From assembly GCF_902498195.1 (NCBI RefSeq), contig NZ_CABVIY010000005.1, positions 1 to 64,000 on the forward strand: a stretch of 64,000 nucleotides of DNA, written 5' to 3'. This document shows positions 17,001 through 24,148 of the stretch, piece after piece; within the stretch, counting starts at the first letter, position 1, and each line of letters opens with the position of its first letter. The notes under the pieces are model-generated. The model was not told where the DNA came from. It made no database searches and saw only the letters and a list, made by a program, of their open reading frames with translations. Source of the stretch: Pseudomonas fluorescens (GTDB taxonomy: Bacteria > Pseudomonadota > Gammaproteobacteria > Pseudomonadales > Pseudomonadaceae). The translations under genes were made by a program, and so were the position numbers.

Positions 17001-17954
17001 ATGTACGACTGGCTGAACGCACTGCCCAAGGCAGAACTGCACTTGCACCTGGAGGGTTCGCTGGAACCCGAGCTGCTGTTCGCCCTGGCCGAACGCAACA
17101 AGATCGCCCTGCCGTGGAGCGATGTCGAAACCCTGCGCAAGGCCTACGCCTTCAACAACCTGCAAGAATTTCTCGACCTCTACTACCAGGGCGCCGACGT
17201 GCTGCGCACTTCCCAGGATTTTTACGACCTGACCTGGGCTTACCTGCTGCGCTGCAAAGAACAGAACGTGATTCACACCGAACCGTTCTTCGACCCGCAG
17301 ACCCACACCGACCGTGGCATCCCTTTCGAAGTGGTGCTCAACGGCATCGCCGCCGCCTTGAAGGACGGCGAGCAGCAACTGGGCATCACCAGCGGCCTGA
17401 TCCTGAGTTTCCTGCGCCACTTGAGCGAAGAGCAGGCCGAGAAAACCCTCGACCAGGCGCTGCCGTTTCGCGAAGCGTTTGTCGCCGTCGGCCTGGACAG
17501 CTCGGAGATGGGTCACCCGCCGAGCAAATTCCAGCGGGTGTTCGACCGTGCCCGTGGCGAGGGCTTCCTGACCGTCGCCCACGCCGGTGAAGAAGGCCCG
17601 CCCGAGTACATCTGGGAAGCCCTCGACCTGCTGAAAATCCAGCGCATCGACCATGGTGTACGCGCCATTGAAGACGAGCGCCTGATGCAGCGCATCATCG
17701 ACGAGCAGATCCCGCTGACCGTGTGCCCGCTGTCCAACACCAAGCTCTGCGTGTTCGATCACATGTCGCAGCACAACATTCTCGACATGCTCGAACGTGG
17801 CGTGAAAGTGACCGTGAATTCCGACGACCCGGCGTACTTCGGCGGCTACGTCACCGAGAACTTCCATGCGCTGCATGAGCATCTGGGCATGACCCAGGAT
17901 CAGGCCAGGCGCCTGGCGCAGAACAGCCTGGATGCGCGGTTGGTGAAACCGTAA
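17001..17954 (+). CDS. Adenine deaminase (adenosine deaminase family)
   Basis: A 317-residue member of the adenosine deaminase family. Zinc ligands are in KAELHLHLEGSLEPELL (residues ~11-27), HAGEEGP and NSDDPAYFGG. The catalytic region RIDHGVRAIED and PLSNTKLCVF complete the signature. It is shorter than mammalian adenosine deaminases and matches the bacterial group represented by P. aeruginosa Pa0148, shown to deaminate adenine rather than adenosine. It would convert adenine to hypoxanthine, consistent with the neighbouring purine uptake and deamination genes. Confidence 0.9.
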   Translation: MYDWLNALPKAELHLHLEGSLEPELLFALAERNKIALPWSDVETLRKAYAFNNLQEFLDLYYQGADVLRTSQDFYDLTWAYLLRCKEQNVIHTEPFFDPQTHTDRGIPFEVVLNGIAAALKDGEQQLGITSGLILSFLRHLSEEQAEKTLDQALPFREAFVAVGLDSSEMGHPPSKFQRVFDRARGEGFLTVAHAGEEGPPEYIWEALDLLKIQRIDHGVRAIEDERLMQRIIDEQIPLTVCPLSNTKLCVFDHMSQHNILDMLERGVKVTVNSDDPAYFGGYVTENFHALHEHLGMTQDQARRLAQNSLDARLVKP

Positions 17955-17972
17955 GAACGCAGACAATCTAAT

Positions 17973-18060
17973 GTGGGAGCGGGCTTGCTCGCGAAGCGGT
18001 CAGCACATTCAACAACTCTGTTGACTGGCACACCGCTTTCGCGAGCAAGCCCGCTCCCAC
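17973..18060. repeat. REP pair (REPIN)
   Basis: Convergent REP palindromes with the standard core and a ~40-base spacer, between the convergent adenine deaminase and ArsR-type genes. Confidence 0.9.
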
Positions 18061-18104
18061 ATTATTGATCGGCGTTCAGCTTGCCAGCATCTTGCTCACA
18101 TTCT

Positions 18105-18839
18105 CTAAAGCGCCATTTCCAGCTCGGTCTCCTTGGCAAACCGGTGAATTTCACGCTGCCCCGACGCTGTCACCAGTAAAGCCCGGGAATCGCCGGGCAG
18201 GCTCAACCAGCCGGATTGCATGAACAACTGCAACAACGCCGCCCCCAGTGCCCCGCCCATGTGCGGGCGTCTTTCGCTCCAGTCGGGACACGCACACGCG
18301 GATTTGCCGTTGCGATGGGCCAGCGCCTGGATGAACACCCCCCGCGCCGCCAACTCGGTAGCGCCCTTGAGCGTAATCGTGACTCGCTGATCGAACTGTT
18401 CGATCCAGCCCGCTTCCACCAGGCGCTGGTACAGATCCGCGGCCAGCGTGCCGCCCAGGTGATCGTCACAAAGCCGGGCGCGCAACAGGGACGAGCGCCT
18501 GGCCAGGGGTTTGGCCAGCGGCGTGGTGTGCTTAAAAATTTCCGGAATGTCCTGGGGCTTGCTGGCCAGCGTCGCGCTGGCCAGTGCTTCGATCGCGGCA
18601 CCGATTTCGGGGGCCGCCAGGCGGAAGAAGCGTTTGCGCCCACGGCTCTCGACTTTCACCAGACCACCTGCGGACAAACGCCCCAAGTGGGCGCTGGCCG
18701 AAGACGGTGACAGACCGGCCAACAGGGCCAGATCTTCAGCTTGCCGCGCAGAACCGTCCATCAAGGCCCACATCATTGCGCTGCGCTTCGGGTCTGCCAG
18801 TAAGGTGGCTATCTCGCTGATGCAAGGTGCATGTTCCAT
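18105..18839 (-). CDS. ArsR-type helix-turn-helix regulator
   Basis: A 244-residue regulator. The N-terminal ~95 residues form an ArsR-type winged helix (ALLAGLSPSSASAHLGRLSA), followed by a longer C-terminal region of unknown function. CACPDWSERRPHMGGALGA near residue 200 holds two cysteines and a histidine that might bind a metal or other ligand. Start at 18839 is supported by GGGAG upstream. It is longer than simple ArsR proteins and resembles the group with a C-terminal ligand domain. No divergent target gene is adjacent. Confidence 0.8.
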   Translation of the reverse strand: MEHAPCISEIATLLADPKRSAMMWALMDGSARQAEDLALLAGLSPSSASAHLGRLSAGGLVKVESRGRKRFFRLAAPEIGAAIEALASATLASKPQDIPEIFKHTTPLAKPLARRSSLLRARLCDDHLGGTLAADLYQRLVEAGWIEQFDQRVTITLKGATELAARGVFIQALAHRNGKSACACPDWSERRPHMGGALGAALLQLFMQSGWLSLPGDSRALLVTASGQREIHRFAKETELEMAL

Positions 18840-19152
18840 GAATTCACTCCCTGTTGAATCGTTTCGTCTACTGCTCGGAGAGATCTTGACCACAAAGGCG
18901 CAGTCGGCCAAGACGTGGAAACCGCCGCAAAGCCTGCAAAGCCATGGCCTACATCAGCCATCTCCGGACGAAGGTTGAAGAGGCCTGGCGATGGGTCATC
19001 AGATACGGTCGAATCCAGCGTGCTTGGCTATTGCGATTGACGGCGCTTACATGAGGCGAGCGCAAGTATAGGCGTGCCGACAATGGGTTCCTGCCATTTG
19101 CAAACCCTGGGTGTTGATAGTTCCTGAGGGAAATTTCGCTTTTTTCCTGCGA
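18840..19152. other. Intergenic stretch without recognised gene
   Basis: 313 bp between two minus-strand regulator genes. It should contain the promoter of the ArsR-type gene. I see no REP element, RNA gene or strong hairpin here. Confidence 0.5.
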
Positions 19153-20082
19153 CTAATGACCAGTTCCCTTAAAGCCCGGAAAATGCCTGCTCAACAACGC
19201 GCATCGGCTGGCAAGCATTTCCCGCAGAAGGTTCACCGGCTTACTCAATTGTGCGCGATGGGCGCACAACAAATTCAGCGGTGCGCGCTCGCACAGCAGC
19301 TCCGGCATCAGCACTGTCAGTCGACCGGCGAGCACATCGGCGGCCACATCGAGCCAGGATTTGTAGGCAATCCCGGCGCCCGCCACGGCCCACAGCCGCA
19401 CGACATCCGCATCGTCGCTGAAACGATCACCGCTGACGGTCAGGCCGACCTCCCGTTTGCCGTCGTGGAAACTCCAATGATCGTGGACCCGACTGCCGAG
19501 CATAAACAGCAGGCAATTGTGCTGGGCCAATTGCTCCAGTTGTCGCGGCTCGCCATGCCGGGCCAGGTAACTGGGTGCCGCGCAGAGCACGCGCCGGTTT
19601 TGCGGGGCGATCGGCAATGCGACCAGGCTGGAGTCTTCGGGCTCGCCGTAGCGCAGGGCAATGTCCACCGGCTGGCGGAACAGATCGGCGATGCGGTCAC
19701 CGAGCAACAAGCGCACGGTGAGTTGGGGGTGCTCGCGTTGAAACTCATCCAGCCAGGGCAATAGCAAGTTGCGACCGAAGTCAGATGGCGCCGACAACTG
19801 CAACACGCCGCTGACCTGATCCTGGCCACTGGCCAATAACCGCCGGCCCTCATCGAGGTTGCTCAGGGCCGCCCGGGCATATTCAAGAAACCCTTCGCCT
19901 TCGGCGGTCAGGCGCAGGCTGCGGGTCGAACGGGCGAGCAGGCGGGCGCCGAGTTGCTGTTCGATGCGTTTCAAGGCGGCACTGGCCACCGCCGCCGACA
20001 TGTCCATACCCCGCGCGGCCGCCGACAGACTGCCCAGGTCCGCCGCCCGAACGAACAACTGCAAGTCATCGAATCGCAGCAT
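19153..20082 (-). CDS. LysR family transcriptional regulator
   Basis: A 309-residue LysR-type regulator with the N-terminal HTH (residues ~15-65, GSLSAAARGMDMSAAVASAA) and a CrgA-like substrate-binding domain (LRLTAEGEGFLEYA, then PSDFGRNLLLPWL). It is divergent from an antibiotic-biosynthesis-type monooxygenase and a quinone-oxidoreductase-like gene, with a 117-bp shared region holding a 16-bp palindrome. By position it probably controls that pair, perhaps in response to a reactive aldehyde or quinone (inference). Confidence 0.87.
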   Translation of the reverse strand: MLRFDDLQLFVRAADLGSLSAAARGMDMSAAVASAALKRIEQQLGARLLARSTRSLRLTAEGEGFLEYARAALSNLDEGRRLLASGQDQVSGVLQLSAPSDFGRNLLLPWLDEFQREHPQLTVRLLLGDRIADLFRQPVDIALRYGEPEDSSLVALPIAPQNRRVLCAAPSYLARHGEPRQLEQLAQHNCLLFMLGSRVHDHWSFHDGKREVGLTVSGDRFSDDADVVRLWAVAGAGIAYKSWLDVAADVLAGRLTVLMPELLCERAPLNLLCAHRAQLSKPVNLLREMLASRCALLSRHFPGFKGTGH

Positions 20083-20111
20083 CTTGAGCCTCGATTATCA
20101 AAAAAATATTG

Positions 20112-20127
20112 AAAGAGACTGCTCTTT
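20112..20127. promoter_or_regulatory. Palindrome, candidate LysR operator
   Basis: AAAGAG-ACTG-CTCTTT is a perfect 6-bp inverted repeat 30 bp upstream of the LysR start and 72 bp before the divergent monooxygenase gene. It sits in an A/T-rich stretch likely to hold both promoters. Confidence 0.45.
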
Positions 20128-20199
20128 TAGCGGGTTTTATCTTCATGAGAAATAGCTAATCATCTGCCCATCGAAATCAGCCCGTTCCCGGAGTCGTCC

Positions 20200-20493
20200 A
20201 TGTCCCAGCCCTTCACCGCTATCGCCACCCTCATTGCCAAGCCCGGCCAGCAAGATGCCCTTGAACAGCACCTGCGGGCGCTGGTGGAGCCAACTCGCGC
20301 CGAAGCCGGTTGCGGGCAATACGACTTGCATCAAGACCTGGCCAACCCCCTGGCGTTCTACATGATTGAACACTGGAGCAGTGACGAAGCCCTGCAAGCC
20401 CACGATGCCAGTGCGCACATCCAGCATTTCCGCGCCCAGGCCGGAGACTTCCTGGAGCACTTTGAACTCAAGCGCCTGCGCACCCTCGCCTGA
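20200..20493 (+). CDS. Antibiotic biosynthesis monooxygenase-domain protein (YgiN-like)
   Basis: A 97-residue ferredoxin-like alpha/beta barrel protein of the ABM family. It has AIATLIAKPG at the N-terminus, VEPTRAEAGCGQYDLHQ in the middle and the ENWxS-type motif FYMIEHWSSDEAL. Members oxidise quinols or other small aromatics without a cofactor, or act as heme-degrading proteins; the true substrate is unknown. It starts 117 bp from the divergent LysR gene and is followed 31 bp later by an oxidoreductase, probably in one operon. Confidence 0.85.
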   Translation: MSQPFTAIATLIAKPGQQDALEQHLRALVEPTRAEAGCGQYDLHQDLANPLAFYMIEHWSSDEALQAHDASAHIQHFRAQAGDFLEHFELKRLRTLA

Positions 20494-20524
20494 TTTCTTC
20501 TCTACCTTATTCGCGGAGCCCTAG

Positions 20525-21538
20525 ATGAAAGCCATTGCCTATTACACGTCCCTGCCGATCAGCGACGAACAAGCCCTGCAAGACATCGAACTGCCGGAGC
20601 CGGTCGCCGGCCCTCGCGACCTGCTGGTGGAGGTCAAGGCCATTTCGGTCAACCCGGTGGACACCAAGGTCCGCCAGAACGTCCAGCCTGAGGCCGGCGC
20701 CGCGAAAGTACTGGGCTGGGATGTGGCCGGCGTGGTTAAAGCGGTCGGCAGTGAAGTGACCCTGTTCAAGGCCGGCGACAAGGTGTTCTACGCCGGTTCC
20801 ATCGCCCGCGCCGGCGGCAACAGCGAGCTGCACGTGGTGGATGAGCGGATCGTCGGCCATATGCCGAAAACCCTGGGCTTCGCCGAAGCGGCCGCCCTGC
20901 CGTTGACCGCCATCACCGCGTGGGAATTGCTCTTCGAGCGCCTGCAAGTACGTGAGGGTAAAAGCGATGAAGGCCAGAGCCTGTTGATCGTCGGGGCCGC
21001 CGGCGGTGTCGGTTCGATTCTCACGCAGCTGGCGAAACAGCTGACCGGACTGAAGGTCATCGGCACGGCTTCCCGTCCACAAACCCAGAGTTGGGTGAAG
21101 GAACTGGGCGCCGACCAGGTGATCGATCACAGCCAGCCGCTGAGCGAAGCACTCAAGCACGCGGGCATCCCGCAGGTGACCCACGTCGCCAGCCTGACCC
21201 AGACCGATCATCACCTCGATCAACTGGTCGAGGCACTGGCCCCACAGGGCAAGCTGGCGTTGATCGATGACCCGAAAGCCCTGGACGTGACCAAGCTCAA
21301 GCGCAAGAGCCTGTCGCTGCACTGGGAGTTCATGTACACCCGCTCGCTGTTCGAAACCGCGGACATGATCGAACAGCACAAACTGCTCAACCGCGTGGCA
21401 CAGCTGATCGACGACGGGACATTGAAAACCACGGTCGGCGAACACTTCGGCACCATCAATGCGGCCAATTTGCGCCGTGCCCATGCCCTGCTGGAAAGCG
21501 GCAAATCCAAGGGCAAGATTGTGCTGGAAGGGTTCTAG
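20525..21538 (+). CDS. Zinc-type alcohol dehydrogenase/quinone oxidoreductase family protein
   Basis: A 337-residue MDR-superfamily enzyme: N-terminal GroES-like domain with GWDVAGVVKAVGSEV, then a Rossmann domain with LLIVGAAGGVGSILTQLA for NADP(H). It lacks the cysteine cluster of zinc-binding alcohol dehydrogenases, so it is likely a zinc-free quinone oxidoreductase or enal reductase. It follows the ABM monooxygenase gene in the likely LysR-controlled operon. Confidence 0.88.
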   Translation: MKAIAYYTSLPISDEQALQDIELPEPVAGPRDLLVEVKAISVNPVDTKVRQNVQPEAGAAKVLGWDVAGVVKAVGSEVTLFKAGDKVFYAGSIARAGGNSELHVVDERIVGHMPKTLGFAEAAALPLTAITAWELLFERLQVREGKSDEGQSLLIVGAAGGVGSILTQLAKQLTGLKVIGTASRPQTQSWVKELGADQVIDHSQPLSEALKHAGIPQVTHVASLTQTDHHLDQLVEALAPQGKLALIDDPKALDVTKLKRKSLSLHWEFMYTRSLFETADMIEQHKLLNRVAQLIDDGTLKTTVGEHFGTINAANLRRAHALLESGKSKGKIVLEGF

Positions 21539-21543
21539 GCGTC

Positions 21544-21623
21544 TGTAGGAGCTGGCGCAGCCTGCGATCTTTTCTGGCGGCAAAACCAGAATCAGAAGAT
21601 CGCAGGCTTCGCCAGCTCCTACA
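21544..21623. repeat. Long inverted repeat, GTAGGAGCTG family
   Basis: An ~80-bp imperfect hairpin with arms of about 28 bases, TGTAGGAGCTGGCG at the left and CGCCAGCTCCTACA at the right. The inner sequence TGCGATCTT/AAGATCGCA also pairs. It differs from the GGGAGCGGGC REP elements but is related to the copy at 32.8 kb. Confidence 0.85.
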
Positions 21624-21748
21624 TTTTCATGCGATTTTTTTTGTTACAAACCGTCAGTCCGACAGTTACCTCTTGTCACAATAGCGATCGTATTCAGGAC
21701 TACAATCGAAGCCTCTGCGAGACAATCTTTTACTTGAGGAGGTCAGTA

Positions 21749-21919
21749 ATGAAGATCCTGATAAAAGAATTGGCAAAATCCCAGTGGCAGGTCCGCCTGG
21801 ACCAGCATGCGGTCACGTTCCGCAGTGAAGCCGAAGCCCGTGCCTTCACCAATACCCTCGAAGCGCGCCTGCACGCGCCCCATCAGATTCCCGACCGTCA
21901 GCAACGCGCTGTCGGCTGA
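21749..21919 (+). CDS. Small hypothetical protein (56 aa)
   Basis: A short protein with a very strong ribosome site (GAGGAGGT six bases before the ATG). It starts MKILIKELAKSQWQVRLDQH and is basic and soluble, with no membrane segment or signal. I recognise no family. The strong initiation signal and coding-like composition suggest it is real. It ends 7 bp before the convergent MFS gene stop. Confidence 0.65.
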   Translation: MKILIKELAKSQWQVRLDQHAVTFRSEAEARAFTNTLEARLHAPHQIPDRQQRAVG

Positions 21920-21926
21920 CCCCTCC

Positions 21927-23123
21927 TCACACCTGGGCTTGCGCCAGTGCCCGGGCATTTTGCAAACGCCGGGTGAGCATCGCCACGCTCACCACCAGAA
22001 CACCACACAGGCTGATGACCATGGCCATCGGCATGGCGCTGCCGTCGTGCAAAACCCCGACCAGTGCAGCGGCGCCGGCGGCCACGCTGAATTGCAGGCA
22101 ACCGAGCATCGCCGAAGCACTGCCGGCCCGTGCGCCCTGGCCATTCATCGCGCAGGCCGAGGCGTTGGGCAGGATGCAGCCAAGGCTGGAAATGCAGACG
22201 AACAACGGAATCAGTAACGGCCAAAGCGCAACGGTATGCATCGCGCTGACAGCAAGCAGCGCAAGGCCAGCACCAAGATAAATCCACACGGTACGCGCCA
22301 GCAGGAAAGCCGGGCCACGCTTGGCCAACAGGCGAGCGTTGACCTGGGCCACCAGGATGAAACCGGCGGCATTGGCTCCAAAGAACCAGCCAAAATGCTC
22401 GGCCGGTACGCCGTAGAGTTTGATGAAGACGAACGGAGAACCCGCGATGTAGGAGAACATGCCGGCGATGGCGATGCCCCCGGTCAAGGCATGGCCGAGG
22501 TACACCGGGTCCGCGAGTAACCGGCCGTACTGACGCAACGCTCCGGACAACGGTTGGCGGGGTATATTGGCTGGCAGACTTTCCGGCAAGCCGAGGGCAA
22601 CGGCCAATCCCGCCAGGGCGCTGAAACCGGTCAGCACCAGAAAGATCGACTGCCAACCCGTCGTGTTGACCAGCAAGCCACCGAGCATCGGCGCGAGAAT
22701 CGGCGCCAGCCCCATCACCAGCATCAACTGCGAAAAGACTTTGGCCGACCCCACTGCATCGCATTTATCACTGACCACCGCCCGGGAAATCACCATCCCT
22801 GCACAGCCGCCCAGCGCCTGGATGAATCGCGCCGCGATCAGCCATTGCAGGTTGGGTGCATAAGCGCACGCCAATGAAGCCGCGGTAAACAGCCCGACAC
22901 CGATCAACAGCGGAATGCGCCGACCGAAACGATCCGCCACCGGCCCGTAAGCCAGCTGGCCAATGGACAAGCCGAAGAAATACGCCGCCAGGGTCAGCTG
23001 AACATGCTGTTCGTCCGTACCGAAGGCCAGCGCCATGGCCGGGAACGCCGGCAAATAGAAATCGATCGCCAGCGGACCGAAAGCGCTCAAGGCGCCAAGA
23101 ATGAGAATGGTACGGAAGTTCAT
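21927..23123 (-). CDS. Bcr/CflA-type multidrug efflux MFS transporter
   Basis: A 398-residue inner-membrane exporter with twelve predicted segments. Bcr/CflA hallmarks: the N-terminus GPLAIDFYLPAFPAMA and the loop 2-3 motif GPVADRFGRRIPLLIG. It expels drugs or metabolites by proton exchange; the substrate is not evident. No regulator lies next to it; the copZ gene is upstream on the same strand but has its own CueR-type promoter. Confidence 0.92.
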   Translation of the reverse strand: MNFRTILILGALSAFGPLAIDFYLPAFPAMALAFGTDEQHVQLTLAAYFFGLSIGQLAYGPVADRFGRRIPLLIGVGLFTAASLACAYAPNLQWLIAARFIQALGGCAGMVISRAVVSDKCDAVGSAKVFSQLMLVMGLAPILAPMLGGLLVNTTGWQSIFLVLTGFSALAGLAVALGLPESLPANIPRQPLSGALRQYGRLLADPVYLGHALTGGIAIAGMFSYIAGSPFVFIKLYGVPAEHFGWFFGANAAGFILVAQVNARLLAKRGPAFLLARTVWIYLGAGLALLAVSAMHTVALWPLLIPLFVCISSLGCILPNASACAMNGQGARAGSASAMLGCLQFSVAAGAAALVGVLHDGSAMPMAMVISLCGVLVVSVAMLTRRLQNARALAQAQV

Positions 23124-23215
23124 CAGGCATCCAGTTGGGCAGAGGTCGGCAGCCCGACAGTCTAGCCGCGCCCGGACGCCTTGAACATTCCGATAGCTCG
23201 CTAACTATTAAAAAA

Positions 23216-23413
23216 TCAGGCCAGCTTGACGCCGTAGCCCTCTTCGCTGATCAGCGCGATCACTTGATCCGGGGTCAGCGCCGACTCGACACCGACTTCT
23301 TTCGCCGCCAGGTCGACGCGCACGCTGGCCGCCGGATCCTTGGCCTGGACGGCCTGGGTGATGGCCCTGACGCAATGACCGCAAGACATGCCTTCAACAT
23401 TGAACACTTGCAT
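23216..23413 (-). CDS. copZ: Copper chaperone CopZ
   Basis: A 65-residue heavy-metal-associated domain protein with the Cu(I)-binding GMSCGHC motif at residues 8-14. It carries copper to the CopA ATPase in the cytoplasm. AAGGAG precedes the start. A CueR-type promoter lies 43 bp upstream, matching the one before copA, so both genes should respond to CueR. Confidence 0.92.
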   Translation of the reverse strand: MQVFNVEGMSCGHCVRAITQAVQAKDPAASVRVDLAAKEVGVESALTPDQVIALISEEGYGVKLA

Positions 23414-23455
23414 GGGACGACTCCTTTAATGAGGCTTTCGAGTGAGGTTGCCGGC

Positions 23456-23486
23456 AGTGTCGAGCTTGCCACCATGGCAAGGTCAA
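23456..23486 (-). promoter_or_regulatory. CueR-type promoter of copZ
   Basis: On the minus strand TTGACC (23486-23481), a 19-bp spacer and GACACT (23461-23456). The operator reads ACCTTGCC-ATGGT-GGCAAGC, differing in one outer position from the copA copy. The long spacer with this dyad is the CueR pattern. Confidence 0.8.
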
Positions 23487-23573
23487 GTTCTGAAGTGATC
23501 TGCCGGGCTGGCAATCGGCGCCGCGCTCGGCCAAGCTGCGTGCATCAATGATTCGATCTCAGGAGATTCAGCC

Positions 23574-23957
23574 ATGCGCTGGTCAGTTTTCAGCCTGTTT
23601 GGCCTGCTCGGCCTTTTCGCCGCCACGCCTTCGGCCCAAGCCGCCGGGGAAGACTACGGCGTGCTGATCATTTCCCGCGAGCGGCTGGAAGTCGCGACGA
23701 GTTGCGAGATCGGCGTGTACATCCACGACCAGCTGTCGGCGCGACTGTTCCAGGAGCAAAGCACCTCGTTCAACCTGCCACCGGGCAATGTCTCCTTGCG
23801 CCTCAAACTGCTGCCGGGCCAGGCGCCGGGCTGCAATCCGGGCATGCTGGCGCCGGGTTCGCAGGACATCACGCTGCGCGCGGGGGATGTGCAGAAGTAC
23901 CGGATTGCGATGACACAGGAAGGGATGTACCTGAAGCGCGCGGGCTTGGGTTACTGA
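23574..23957 (+). CDS. Hypothetical secreted protein (127 aa)
   Basis: A 127-residue protein with a Sec signal peptide (residues 1-23, ending SAQA). The mature part has two cysteines (TSCEIGVYI and APGCNPGM) that could form a disulphide. The pattern NLPPGNVSLRLKLLPGQ resembles small beta-sheet periplasmic proteins. I do not recognise the family. It lies between the two CueR-type promoters but has no copper-binding motif of its own. Confidence 0.75.
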   Translation: MRWSVFSLFGLLGLFAATPSAQAAGEDYGVLIISRERLEVATSCEIGVYIHDQLSARLFQEQSTSFNLPPGNVSLRLKLLPGQAPGCNPGMLAPGSQDITLRAGDVQKYRIAMTQEGMYLKRAGLGY

Positions 23958-23969
23958 CACAGATCCCCT

Positions 23970-24058
23970 GTGGGAGCGGGCTTGCTCGCGAAGAGGTCAT
24001 ATCAGTCGACATAGATGTTGAATGACACACCGCCTTCGCGAGCAAGCCCGCTCCCACA
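23970..24058. repeat. REP pair (REPIN), twin of the one after cueR
   Basis: Convergent REP palindromes with a ~40-base spacer. The whole 88 bp, spacer included, matches the pair at 26969-27056 except for one base (A here, G there, after GAGGTC). Confidence 0.92.
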
Positions 24059-24088
24059 TTTGACCTGCGACAATCAGCAGATGGGGGC

Positions 24089-24119
24089 TTGACCTTGCCA
24101 GCATGGCAAGGTTGATCCT
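24089..24119 (+). promoter_or_regulatory. CueR-type promoter of copA
   Basis: TTGACC (24089-24094), a 19-bp spacer and GATCCT (24114-24119). The perfect dyad ACCTTGCC-AGCAT-GGCAAGGT (24092-24112) matches the known CueR operator. It lies 30 bp before copA. Confidence 0.88.
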
Positions 24120-24148
24120 GTAGACATCTTCTACAGGGAGTAAGCCCC

